From positions 1-34,206 of the forward strand of contig CAMTUW010000033.1 in assembly GCA_947085035.1 (NCBI GenBank): a stretch of DNA of 34,206 bases, read 5' to 3'. The stretch comes from CAMTUW01 sp947085035. Its GTDB lineage: Bacteria > Actinomycetota > Coriobacteriia > Anaerosomatales > PHET01. The notes under the pieces are model-generated. The model saw nothing but the letters and a program-made list of their open reading frames with translations. It did no database searches and was not told where the DNA came from. The position numbers were made by a program, and so were the translations under genes. This document shows, piece after piece, positions 14,633-21,928 of the stretch (within the stretch, counting starts at the first letter, position 1; each line of letters begins with the position of its first letter).

Positions 14633-15764
14633 CTTGGATCACCTCGATCGGGTCGAGCTTGCTGGTTCGGCGGGTGGGGATGATGGAACTCGCGAGCGCC
14701 ACACCCATGCCTATGGCCGCAGAGCCCAGCACGAAAGGAAGTCTCGGCTGAATCGAGAAGGACGCTCCCGAGAACGAGAAGCCGAACAGCAGGAAGTAGG
14801 CGAGCGCGACGCCTGACGCCGCTCCCGTGCCCCCCAGGAGTACCGCCTGCCACAGGAAGATGCGACCGGCGCGGGCGTCAGAGAGGCCCATCGCCTTCAG
14901 GATGCCGATCTGGCGCGTCTTCTGAACAGCTGCGATCGCCAGGGTCGACGCGATTCCCAGCGCGATGGCCACGAGCACGAACGTCTGGATGATGTAGCTC
15001 GACGACCCTTGGCTCTGGAGCGCCACGAGAAGGTCCGCGTTCTCCGCTTGCCACTCGGACACCTCGACCCCCGGGAGCCGCGAGCGCATCGCTGCGGCGA
15101 CCTCAGCAGACGAGAAGGGTTCGTCGAGCTGCATCTGGATTGCGGAGTACTCGGTGCTGGACCAGCGGAGCACGTCTTGTGGCACCGAGCCGTTCACGAA
15201 CGCCTGGCGCTCGTTGAAGGCCGCCGAACCCAGGTCGAAGATGCCGGTAACGGTGAGAGTGACGCGGCTTTCGCCCTGTAGCGCCAGTGCCACCGAGTCG
15301 CCCGGTGCGAGGGAGAACTTCTTCGCGAACTCGGCTCCCAGGAGGATCTCGCCGCTTCGCAGCGAGGCCACGCCGTCAGTGGTGCGCTCGGCGAGTTTGT
15401 AGATCCCGTTGAGCTGGGCGAGTTCGCCGCCGATGAGGTTCAGCGGCGCGCTGTCGGTACCCTCTGTGTAGAGCGCCGTGGCGTTGCGGACCGCTACCAC
15501 GGTTTGCTTGGAGACGCCTGCCTGAGAGGCGATCACATCTCGGACGCGCTGCGAGTAGACGACGGGATCCCCGTCATCGGTGGCCCTGATGGTGATTTGC
15601 GGCGCAGAACCGATGGTCTGGTCGACCAGCGATGCTTGCAGGCTCGTGATGAGCGAGCCCACGAAGATCTGCACGGCGATACCAACGGCGATACCGCCCA
15701 CGATGAGCGCGGACTGTGCAGGCGAGGAACGCAGAAAGCGCCAGGCGATGCGCAAGGCGAGCAT
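14625..15764 (-). CDS. FtsX-like ABC permease
   Basis: A 379-residue membrane protein. One N-terminal helix (SALIVGGIAVGIAVQIFVGS) is followed by a large extracytoplasmic domain (residues about 45-265, MacB-type periplasmic core) and three C-terminal helices (YIIQTFVLVAIALGIASTLA ... LAYFLLFGFSF ... FVLGSAAIGMGVALASSIIP). It ends with the family motif R-R.SKLDPIEVIQGG. With the ATPase it would form a MacB-like exporter or lipoprotein-handling machine; the substrate is unknown. The ATG at 15764 is chosen because AAGGAAGG lies about 10 bases upstream. A GTG at 15773 overlapping the previous stop is an alternative. Confidence 0.9.
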   Translation of the reverse strand: MLALRIAWRFLRSSPAQSALIVGGIAVGIAVQIFVGSLITSLQASLVDQTIGSAPQITIRATDDGDPVVYSQRVRDVIASQAGVSKQTVVAVRNATALYTEGTDSAPLNLIGGELAQLNGIYKLAERTTDGVASLRSGEILLGAEFAKKFSLAPGDSVALALQGESRVTLTVTGIFDLGSAAFNERQAFVNGSVPQDVLRWSSTEYSAIQMQLDEPFSSAEVAAAMRSRLPGVEVSEWQAENADLLVALQSQGSSSYIIQTFVLVAIALGIASTLAIAAVQKTRQIGILKAMGLSDARAGRIFLWQAVLLGGTGAASGVALAYFLLFGFSFSGASFSIQPRLPFVLGSAAIGMGVALASSIIPTRRTSKLDPIEVIQGG

Positions 15765-15769
15765 GCGCG

Positions 15770-16438
15770 TCACCCTTCCTTTTCCGGCAGAACGCACCAG
15801 CCTGACGGCTCATCGTCGATACCGAGCTCTGCGGGGAGCAGGAGGTCTTCGGCGTCCCAGCGGTGGTTGCAGGCGAACGCCGGGCCGCCCACTCCCACGC
15901 GCACGCCGGGCAGCCCCGCTTTGACCTCGTTGACGAAGCTTCGGAGCAACACGAGGTTGTAGTGAGTGGCGGCCGACAGCGCGACAAGGTCTGCGCCCAG
16001 CGACTTCGCGGCGGCGATGACTTCTGCGGCGGGCGTGTCGGCACCAAGGAAGTAGGCGTTCCACCCGCGCAATGTGAGGCGGTCGGCCAGCATGCGCAGC
16101 CCCAGGTCGTGCTGCTCGCCGGTAGGGCAGGCGAGAAGTGCGGTGCGGTCCTGGCTTGGGACCTCGGCCGCCGCCCTCGCCACGTCAATGCTGAGCGACT
16201 CGATGATCGTGCGAATCACCGACGAAGCGAAGTGCTCCTCCCAGACGCGGGTTGTGCCCGTCTGCCATGAGAGGCCCGTGTCGACGAGAAGTGTCGTCAG
16301 GACGTCCGGATAGAGGGCATCAAGCCCGATGCGCCCAGAGCGGACGGCATCCAGCGCGATGTTCACCGCGCGCGCACGGTCGTGTGCGACGAGTGCGGCG
16401 TCGAGCTCTGAGCGGAGTGCAGCGGCGAAATCGTTCAT
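15770..16438 (-). CDS. Free-standing cobalamin-binding sensor domain (CarH/LitR-like without DNA-binding domain)
   Basis: A 222-residue protein. Residues 1-90 form the helical-bundle cap, with a W58-x9-E68-H69 arrangement (W...VWEEH) as in CarH photoreceptors. Residues 95-215 are a B12-binding Rossmann domain. There GEQHDLG (107-113) replaces the D-x-H-x-x-G of methyltransferases with the E-x-H form seen in CarH/LitR, and H110 would be the cobalt ligand. LSAATHYNL follows. No helix-turn-helix is present, so it cannot bind DNA by itself. It lies 5 bases upstream of the ABC permease gene, in one operon. It might sense light or cobalamin and act on a partner, or carry methyl-cobalamin; the role is not determined. 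Confidence 0.8.
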   Translation of the reverse strand: MNDFAAALRSELDAALVAHDRARAVNIALDAVRSGRIGLDALYPDVLTTLLVDTGLSWQTGTTRVWEEHFASSVIRTIIESLSIDVARAAAEVPSQDRTALLACPTGEQHDLGLRMLADRLTLRGWNAYFLGADTPAAEVIAAAKSLGADLVALSAATHYNLVLLRSFVNEVKAGLPGVRVGVGGPAFACNHRWDAEDLLLPAELGIDDEPSGWCVLPEKEG

Positions 16439-16529
16439 GGCGCCCCCTTCAGGTTCCCTGAGAGCAGAGTACCCGAACGAAAGGTGTCACGGTGCATGTC
16501 AATTCGCCAGCGTGGTATACACATCTTAT

Positions 16530-16553
16530 GCACACCTATTGACGCAGGTGTGC
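16530..16553. promoter_or_regulatory. Operator-like inverted repeat upstream of the first VapBC-like pair
   Basis: GCACACC (16530-16536) and GGTGTGC (16547-16553), perfect 7-base arms with a 10-base spacer, lie 41 bases upstream of the antitoxin start. A GGTATACAC just before (16514-16522) could carry the -10 box. A very similar GGTATACAC lies at 20959-20967, before the second VapBC. Confidence 0.5.
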
Positions 16554-16593
16554 TAAGACCGCGGTTCGATTCTGGAAAGGCCGTGATGAGACC

Positions 16594-16887
16594 ATGGCAC
16601 GCATGATCAGGAAACAGATCGTCATAGACGCCGAACGTGAGCGGCTACTCGAGCGGCTGGCCAAGGAGCGGGGCGTCTCGCAATCCGAGATCATCCGCAC
16701 GGCCATCGACGAGATGGCGGCAGCGGAGAAAGAGCGCGAAGCCGAGTCGGTGCGCCAGAAGGAGGCGCACGAGTGGTTGAGGGCGTTCTTCGAGGAGGGC
16801 TTGCCTCTCGGTACGGTTGACGAGAATGGTAATCGCACGTGGACGAGGGAAGGGCTCTATGAGCGCGGTTCTACTCTTAGACGCTAA
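16594..16887 (+). CDS. Ribbon-helix-helix antitoxin (CopG/VapB type)
   Basis: A 97-residue protein. The N-terminal 45 residues have the ribbon-helix-helix pattern (RKQIVIDAERERLLERLAKE, then GVSQSEIIRTAIDEM). They are followed by a charged helix and a C-terminal tail (EWLRAFFEEG ... WTREGLYERG) that would wrap the toxin. RHH antitoxins bind palindromic operators as dimers; one lies just upstream. The coding region overlaps the PIN toxin start by 29 bases, which forces tight co-translation. The ATG at 16594 is preceded by GGAAAGG with a rather long gap. Confidence 0.85.
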   Translation: MARMIRKQIVIDAERERLLERLAKERGVSQSEIIRTAIDEMAAAEKEREAESVRQKEAHEWLRAFFEEGLPLGTVDENGNRTWTREGLYERGSTLRR

Positions 16888-17305
16888 TGTGCTTGTGTAC
16901 GCAGCCGATAGGCTTGCCGGCGTGAAGCACGAGAAGGCTCGCCGACTGTTGGCGAGTCTGGCGCGCGAGTCAGCAGTGCTCTCGACCCAGGTTCTTTCGG
17001 AATACGCGAACGCCGCGACACATCCGAGTAAGCTCGCGCTCGACTCGGCGCTGGTGGCAACATCGGTTCGGAAGCTGGCGGACGATTACGTCGTAGTTTC
17101 GGTCACTCCGGAAACGGTCGTTCGAGCGCTTCACGCTCGCGCCCGCTGGCAGCTGGCCTACTACGACGCGCAGATCTGGGCGAGCGCCGCGCTGGCGGGA
17201 ATCCCCGTCGTGCTCACCGAGGACTTCGCCGACGGGCTCGTGCTGGGTCCGGTGCGCTTCGTGAATCCGTTCGCCGAAGGATTCGACGTCACGGCGTTCG
17301 CGTGA
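16859..17305 (+). CDS. PIN-domain ribonuclease toxin (VapC-like)
   Basis: A 148-residue protein with the PIN acidic set: LLDANVLVYAADR near the start, LSEYANAA in the middle, LAYYDAQIWASAALAG, and VLTEDFADG. These are the usual D, E, D, D positions for Mg-dependent single-strand RNA cleavage. VapC toxins typically cut tRNA or rRNA. The ATG at 16859 is chosen because it begins one residue run before the conserved strand. It lies inside the end of the antitoxin gene, in another frame. The length is normal and all motifs are intact. Confidence 0.88.
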   Translation: MSAVLLLDANVLVYAADRLAGVKHEKARRLLASLARESAVLSTQVLSEYANAATHPSKLALDSALVATSVRKLADDYVVVSVTPETVVRALHARARWQLAYYDAQIWASAALAGIPVVLTEDFADGLVLGPVRFVNPFAEGFDVTAFA

Positions 17306-17442
17306 GCGAGGTCGGTCCCTCGATCAGCCGCGGCGACAATCCTGCCCCCTACTGGTGTACACTAGCAACCACTTCGCGTTACACGTGCCGATAGCGGGTA
17401 TCTCCCTATTACGCTCATTTCGATGGGATTCGGGGGTCGGTA

Positions 17443-17649
17443 ATGGTTTTTGACGCACTGGCGGGTTTGATGGGTGACACGGGTACCTCCATGCACATGC
17501 TTGCGTATCTCGACGCGGGCACCGGAAGTATCGTGTTCCAGTGGATCGTCGCGGCGGCTCTCGGAGGCGCCTTTGCTCTCAAGATGTCGTGGCGTCGAAT
17601 CACCGCCTACTTCAGTCGGGGAAAGCGCGACGCTCAGGACAATGACTGA
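17443..17649 (+). CDS. Small membrane protein of the envelope operon
   Basis: A 68-residue protein with the segment MLAYLDAGTGSIVFQWIVAA followed by more hydrophobic residues, then a basic tail (WRRITAYFSRGKRD). The YLD.G(T/S)GS..FQ motif is common in tiny proteins found next to methyltransferase and sulfatase-type genes in surface-polymer loci; the function is unknown. One membrane helix is predicted, tail inside. The ATG at 17443 has GGGGG upstream. The end overlaps the methyltransferase start by 8 bases. The 137 bases upstream hold a possible TACACT box (17355-17360) and nothing else I can name. Confidence 0.75.
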   Translation: MVFDALAGLMGDTGTSMHMLAYLDAGTGSIVFQWIVAAALGGAFALKMSWRRITAYFSRGKRDAQDND

Positions 17650-19024
17650 CACTCGCTGGCATGGCGCGTCGTTCCGTGATCCCAGCGGATACGTCTTCAC
17701 TCACGACGGTGAGTTGTATCGAACGGTGACCGAGGGTTTTGCGGATCACTACGACCAGATGGCGAACTCCGGACTCGTGGGCGACCTGACCGAGCGGGGC
17801 TGGCTCGTTCGCCACGAAGAAGTCGACCCGCGCACCGTGGGTATGAGCGACGTCTACCGAGTCCTCAAGCCTGAGCGGATCCCGTTCATCTCCTATCCGT
17901 GGGAGTGGTGTTTCTCGCAGTTGCGCGATGCCGCGCTGTTGACGCTCGACATCGCGTGGGCGGCCCTTGAGCACGACATGGTGCTCAAAGACGCGAGCGC
18001 GTTCAACGTGCAGTTCGTGGGCTCTCGGCCGGTCTTCATCGACACCCTGTCATTCCAGAGTTATGTCGAGGGTGAGCCGTGGCCGGCCTATCGGCAGTTC
18101 TGCCAGCATTTCCTCGCCCCGCTCGAGTTGCGCTCCCGTGTCCACCCCGCTCTCGCGAAGCTGTCTCAAGTGAATCTCGACGGCGTTCCGCTCGACCTTG
18201 CGAGCACGCTGTTGCCGAGACGAACCCTGTTCTCGCCGTCGGTCGCCCTGCACATCCACGCGCACAGTCGCGCCCAGGAGCACTACAGCGATTCAGGCGG
18301 TGAGGCGAGGAAGGCGAAGGTGAGCCAGCGCTCGCTCTTCGCGCTTCTCGACAGTCTTCGTTCTGCGGTCAGGCGAACTCGCTGGGCTCCTGTTGGCACG
18401 ACGTGGGCCGACTACTACTCCCAGAACAACTACGTCGACGAGGCGATGTCGTGCAAGGTCGATCAGGTGTCGAGCTTCCTCGATCGCGTGGCTCCGGCAA
18501 GCGTGTGGGACCTCGGGGCAAACGACGGGCGTTTCTCGCGTATGGCGTCTGAGCGGGGCGCCTACACCGTCGCGTTCGACATGGACCCGGCGGCCGTCGA
18601 GAAGGCGTACCGGCAGGGCTGTGCGTCCGGGGACTGTCGCATCCTGCCCCTCGTCATGGACCTCATGAATCCAACGCCCCAGCTGGGCTGGAACCTTGAG
18701 GAGCGCGAGTCGTTTCTGGAGAGGGGATCTCCCGACGTCGTGCTGGCCCTTGCGTTGGTGCACCATCTCGCGATCGCCCAGAACGTGCCGCTTCCTCGCA
18801 TCGCGGAGTTCTTCGCGGGGCTGAGCGATCGCTTGGTGATCGAGTTCGTGCCGAAGTCAGACAGTCAGGTCCAAAGGATGCTCGCATCGCGCACGGACAT
18901 CTTCAGCGACTATGACCAAGCCGGGTTCGAGCGCGCCTTCTCACGATACTTCCACGTAGAGTCGGCCGCGCCTGTATCGAAGTGCGATCGGGTGCTCTAC
19001 TTCATGAGGCGCAACGTCGCATGA
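17642..19024 (+). CDS. Class I SAM-dependent methyltransferase with large N-terminal domain
   Basis: A 460-residue protein. The methyltransferase fold lies in the C-terminal part: motif I VWDLGANDGRFSRMA (about 288-302), YTVAFDMDPAAVEKAY (motif II acidic residue), PDVVLALALVHHLAI (motif IV) and VIEFVPKSDSQVQRML. The N-terminal ~220 residues (SGYVFTHDGELYRTVTEGF ... LKPERIPFISYPWEW ... MVLKDASAFNVQF) recall a kinase-like fold (the LKDASAFN loop). Its role is unknown. It is translated with the small protein before it (8-base overlap) and the membrane sulfatase after it (4-base overlap, ATGA). The likely substrate is a surface glycan or its lipid carrier (inference from context). Confidence 0.85.
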   Translation: MTDTRWHGASFRDPSGYVFTHDGELYRTVTEGFADHYDQMANSGLVGDLTERGWLVRHEEVDPRTVGMSDVYRVLKPERIPFISYPWEWCFSQLRDAALLTLDIAWAALEHDMVLKDASAFNVQFVGSRPVFIDTLSFQSYVEGEPWPAYRQFCQHFLAPLELRSRVHPALAKLSQVNLDGVPLDLASTLLPRRTLFSPSVALHIHAHSRAQEHYSDSGGEARKAKVSQRSLFALLDSLRSAVRRTRWAPVGTTWADYYSQNNYVDEAMSCKVDQVSSFLDRVAPASVWDLGANDGRFSRMASERGAYTVAFDMDPAAVEKAYRQGCASGDCRILPLVMDLMNPTPQLGWNLEERESFLERGSPDVVLALALVHHLAIAQNVPLPRIAEFFAGLSDRLVIEFVPKSDSQVQRMLASRTDIFSDYDQAGFERAFSRYFHVESAAPVSKCDRVLYFMRRNVA

Positions 19025-20667
19025 GAACCCGTCGCCGAAACCGCAGTCGCCGCCCACGCGAGGGGTCCGGTGGTCTGCCGTTGAGGTGGCTTCTGGTGCC
19101 GCTGTTGTTCGCCGCGGCGCCGCTCGTGTCTTTCTACGCGTCCAATGCGGCCCAACTCGAGATCTCAGAGATGCTTGGGCCGATGGCTCAGGGAGTGGCC
19201 GCAGCAGCCGTTCTCACCGCGGTGTTGTTCGCTCTTCTGCGCGACGTCGCGCTGACCTCAGTCATCGCCTCCATGCTCGCCGCGGTCTTCTTCTACTACG
19301 GACACGCATCCACCGTCGTGGCGGGTGCCATCGCTCCGCGCGGCGGGTCCGAGACGCTTGCGAACGTCGGCTTGATCTCGGTGCTTGCACTGGCGATCGG
19401 TGTGCTGATCGTGCTGGTCGCGAAGCGGCGAGACCGGGCCGTCGCGTTCGCAAAGGTGTTCGGGGTCATGGGCGCGAGCCTCATGCTCACCGCCTCGGCG
19501 GCGGCGGTATTCGTCCAGATCGAAGCTGCAGCAGACAGCACCTCGGTGAGTCAAGAGGCGCAGGTGACTGAAGAGGAAGGCGACGCAGATGGCGACATGG
19601 CGGAGCTGCCATCCGCCGTGTCCACATCGAGTAAGACCGCATCTGACGTGCAGCCCGATATCTACTACATCGTCTTGGACGCTTACGCTTCCAATGCCGC
19701 ACTCGAAGAGCTCGGCTTCGACAACTCCGAGTTCACGGACTACCTCGAGTCGCGCGGATTCAGTGTCGCCCACGACAGCAAGAGCAACTATTCCCAGACG
19801 TTCATGGCCTTGGCTTCCGTTCTCGACATGGACTACATCAATGATGTGGTGAAAGGAATGAGGGGACGGGACCGCACGCGTCTCAACGCCGTGATCCACA
19901 AGAACAAGGTGGCCAGGGTCCTCAGGAAGAACGGCTATCGATACGTGCACGTGGCTTCAGGCTGGGGCGCAACCGACCACTCTCCGCTCGCCGATGTGGT
20001 CCTTGAGACGGGGGAGAACGAGATCAAGGCGAGCCTCAGGGGCACCATGATGTTTCGTCCGACCTCGGATAGGACGGCCACGAAGAAGAAACACGAAGCC
20101 GTGCGTCGCTCCTTCAGGTACATCTCGAATGTGAAGAACGATCGTAAGCCCAACTTCGTGTTCGCCCATATTCTCGTGCCGCACGGGCCCTACGCCTTCA
20201 ACGCCGATGGTAGTCAGGCTTCCGGGCGGCAATCGGACATGAGCAATTGGAATTCGAAGCAGAAGGGCAACTTCTTCGCGCAGCTTCAAGGCACCAACCT
20301 CATGACCAAGAGATTCATCGATCACGTGATCGAGACAAGCGAGCGCCCCGTGGTCATCATCATCCAAGGTGATCACGGAACCGGTTTCACGACCGGCGCG
20401 TCGGCCTCTGAGTCGGAGCGCATGATCATCAGGCGCCACAGCGTCTTGAATGCGATGTACATGTCTGAGGGAGTGCCCGAGCAGTTCCACTCTTCGGTCT
20501 CGCCGGTCAACACGTTCAGAATCGTGCTCAACGAAGTGCTGGGGAAGCGCTATCCGATGCTCAAGGACCGCTCGTACAACAGTCGGGACTACAACAACCC
20601 CTACGTGTTGCGCGACGTGACGGACCTGGTTTCGCAAGACGCCACGGGCACCGATACGGGTCAGTAG
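19021..20667 (+). CDS. Membrane-bound sulfatase/phosphotransferase-family protein
   Basis: A 548-residue protein. A basic start is followed by four or five membrane helices (residues 20-165, e.g. LLVPLLFAAAPLVSFYA) and a low-complexity acidic linker (180-205). An alkaline phosphatase/sulfatase-fold domain outside the membrane begins at QPDIYYIVLDAYAS (about 211). Other motifs are SNYSQTFMALASVLD (likely the nucleophile region, serine or threonine), FVFAHILVPHGPY and VVIIIQGDHGTGF (metal-binding D-H). Relatives transfer or remove phosphoglycerol or phosphoethanolamine groups on surface polymers. The start at 19021 overlaps the methyltransferase stop (ATGA). It is the last gene of the operon; the two tRNA genes follow after a promoter. 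Confidence 0.82.
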   Translation: MRTRRRNRSRRPREGSGGLPLRWLLVPLLFAAAPLVSFYASNAAQLEISEMLGPMAQGVAAAAVLTAVLFALLRDVALTSVIASMLAAVFFYYGHASTVVAGAIAPRGGSETLANVGLISVLALAIGVLIVLVAKRRDRAVAFAKVFGVMGASLMLTASAAAVFVQIEAAADSTSVSQEAQVTEEEGDADGDMAELPSAVSTSSKTASDVQPDIYYIVLDAYASNAALEELGFDNSEFTDYLESRGFSVAHDSKSNYSQTFMALASVLDMDYINDVVKGMRGRDRTRLNAVIHKNKVARVLRKNGYRYVHVASGWGATDHSPLADVVLETGENEIKASLRGTMMFRPTSDRTATKKKHEAVRRSFRYISNVKNDRKPNFVFAHILVPHGPYAFNADGSQASGRQSDMSNWNSKQKGNFFAQLQGTNLMTKRFIDHVIETSERPVVIIIQGDHGTGFTTGASASESERMIIRRHSVLNAMYMSEGVPEQFHSSVSPVNTFRIVLNEVLGKRYPMLKDRSYNSRDYNNPYVLRDVTDLVSQDATGTDTGQ

Positions 20668-20690
20668 CCGGCTCAGTGGCCGGAGTCATT

Positions 20691-20719
20691 TTGAGCTTCC
20701 CTGAGCGGTGGGGTAAGGT
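20691..20719 (+). promoter_or_regulatory. Promoter of the tRNA-Glu/tRNA-Val pair
   Basis: TTGAGC (20691-20696), 17-base spacer, TAAGGT (20714-20719), placing the transcript start a few bases before the tRNA-Glu at 20727. Confidence 0.6.
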
Positions 20720-20726
20720 ATCGTCT

Positions 20727-20802
20727 GCCCCCATCGTCTAGTGGCCAAGGACGTCGGCCCCTCAGGTCGGAAACGGAGATTCGAATTCTCCTGGGGGCAC
20801 CA
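20727..20802 (+). tRNA. tRNA-Glu (CTC), with CCA encoded
   Basis: Acceptor arms GCCCCCA (20727-20733) and TGGGGGC (20792-20798), discriminator A and CCA. The D arm is GTCT...GGAC and the T arm GGAGA-TTCGAAT-TCTCC. The anticodon loop is C-C-C-T-C-A-G (20759-20765), so the anticodon is CTC (20761-20763). Oddities: position 33 is C (20760) instead of the nearly universal U, positions 32 and 38 can form a C-G pair, and the anticodon stem has two G-U pairs (T20754-G20770, G20757-T20767). Confidence 0.88.
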
Positions 20803-20806
20803 TAGC

Positions 20807-20881
20807 GGGCGATTGGCGCAGCGGGAGCGCAGGTGCTTTACACGCACAAGGTCGGGGGTTCGAATCCCTCATCGCCCACCA
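20807..20881 (+). tRNA. tRNA-Val (TAC), with CCA encoded
   Basis: Acceptor GGGCGAT/ATCGCCC, discriminator A and CCA. D arm GCGC...GCGC, anticodon loop TTTACAC with anticodon TAC (20839-20841), T arm GGGGG-TTCGAAT-CCCTC. The outermost anticodon-stem pair is a G-A mismatch (20832/20848). It starts 4 bases after the tRNA-Glu, in the same transcript. Confidence 0.93.
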
Positions 20882-20891
20882 TCGAATCCAA

Positions 20892-20920
20892 GGCGCCCCG
20901 TCCCTCATCGGCGGGGCGCC
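20892..20920 (+). terminator. Terminator hairpin after the tRNA pair
   Basis: GGCGCCCCG (20892-20900) and CGGGGCGCC (20912-20920), a perfect 9-base stem with an 11-base loop. It is followed by only TT, so the T-tract is weak, as is common in GC-rich genomes. Confidence 0.7.
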
Positions 20921-20958
20921 TTCAGGAGGTCGTACCGTTTGACCGAGTCCAACCTCCG

Positions 20959-20992
20959 GTATACACTCATCGTGTGTATTCAGCGTGTGTAT
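20959..20992 (+). promoter_or_regulatory. Operator/promoter of the second VapBC
   Basis: ATACAC (20961-20966) and GTGTAT (20974-20979) form an inverted repeat. CGTGTGTAT at 20971-20979 recurs at 20984-20992, 13 bases on. The layout suits a ribbon-helix-helix antitoxin binding side by side. GGTATACAC here matches the one before the first VapBC (16514-16522). Confidence 0.5.
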
Positions 20993-21005
20993 CGGAGTGC
21001 GCATC

Positions 21006-21302
21006 ATGGCTCGAGTCAACATCACCATCCCGGACGGCCTGCTCGAGGAGATCGACCGAACAGCGGCCGACATGGGCGAGACGCGTAGTGGCTTCCTGCA
21101 GGAGGCCGGCGCGCGTTATATCACTGTCATCGTGGGAGAGCGCGAGCGCTCCGAGCGCTCGGAGCGCATCTCCCGTGCCCAGGACCGAGCTCGCGAGATC
21201 GGTGAGCGCATGGGTCCTGGTCCCGACGGAGTGACCATGATGCGTGAACTGCGGGACGCTCCTCCTCGTTGGATGCGCGATAAGGATGACGGCGATGCCT
21301 GA
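21006..21302 (+). CDS. Ribbon-helix-helix antitoxin (VapB type)
   Basis: A 98-residue protein. ARVNITIPDGLLEEIDRTAA and RSGFLQEAGARYI give the ribbon-helix-helix fold in the first 45 residues. A long, highly charged helix follows (ERERSERSERISRAQDRARE) and then a C-terminal tail likely to block the toxin. The ATG at 21006 has GGAG 8 bases upstream. An upstream in-frame start at 20985 would fall within the operator. It overlaps the toxin start by 8 bases. The pair sits directly downstream of a tRNA operon, a usual place for acquired genes. Confidence 0.85.
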   Translation: MARVNITIPDGLLEEIDRTAADMGETRSGFLQEAGARYITVIVGERERSERSERISRAQDRAREIGERMGPGPDGVTMMRELRDAPPRWMRDKDDGDA

Positions 21303-21723
21303 TGATCTCCGAATCCGAACCGGCCTTCCGGTGGTGGTCGACGCCTCGGTGGGCTTCAAGTGGTTCGACACCCACGAGCCGGGCGCCGATGTGGCCGCGC
21401 AGATGCTGACCGCACACGCTGAAGGTCACGTGACTCTGATGGCACCGGAACACCTGCTCATCGAGATAACCCACGCGCTGGGCCGTAGGCGAGTGCGCGA
21501 CGAACTCGCAGACGCCATCGACACGCTCTGCGACTTCGACGTGCTCACGATCCCCCTCGATCGCGGCCTGCTCCAAGAGGCCGCCCGGATCTCGACTGAA
21601 GAGCGCATCGCACTCTACGACGCCTTGTACGTGGCTCTCGCTGCTCGGTTCGACGCCGAACTTCTCACCGCCGATGCCCGTCAGGCCACCACCCGCTCCT
21701 GCCGCGTACGTATGATCGCCTAG
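21295..21723 (+). CDS. PIN-domain ribonuclease toxin (VapC type)
   Basis: A 142-residue protein. The PIN set is complete: VVVDASVGFKWFD (first Asp), PEHLLIEITHALGR (Glu), IALYDALYVALAARF (Asp) and LLTADARQA (last Asp). VapC enzymes cleave single-stranded RNA, often tRNA or the sarcin-ricin loop. The ATG at 21295 lies within the antitoxin's last codons in another frame. It is a different subgroup from the PIN protein at 16859, so not a recent copy of it. Confidence 0.88.
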   Translation: MPDDLRIRTGLPVVVDASVGFKWFDTHEPGADVAAQMLTAHAEGHVTLMAPEHLLIEITHALGRRRVRDELADAIDTLCDFDVLTIPLDRGLLQEAARISTEERIALYDALYVALAARFDAELLTADARQATTRSCRVRMIA

Positions 21724-21835
21724 TAGGGTCGTGGGCCGCGACGGTTGATTGGCGAAGTTGATGCAGAATCGTGACAGGGTTCATTCTTGGCGGAGTATTC
21801 GCAAGTAATCCCTGTATCTGGTTTGTCTGTCCACC

Positions 21836-21922
21836 TCATTCATCGCGGTCGCGCCACCACGCAACGATGCCGGTCAGCAGGATCGACAGGATGACCGAGA
21901 TGATGATCGACTTGAGCAGCAT
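21836..21922 (-). CDS. 28-residue single-helix membrane peptide
   Basis: The frame encodes M-L-L-K, then SIIISVILSILLTGIVAWW and the tail RDRDE. That is a short positive start, one hydrophobic helix of about 19 residues, two tryptophans at the membrane edge and a charged end. The ATG at 21922 is 6 bases after the stop of the release-factor-like gene. GGAGGAGTGAGGGG lies just before it, so it is well placed for coupled translation. No function is known to me. The hydrophobic peptide could be a small regulatory membrane protein, or less likely a type I-like toxin. Confidence 0.6.
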   Translation of the reverse strand: MLLKSIIISVILSILLTGIVAWWRDRDE

Positions 21923-21928
21923 GACCCC

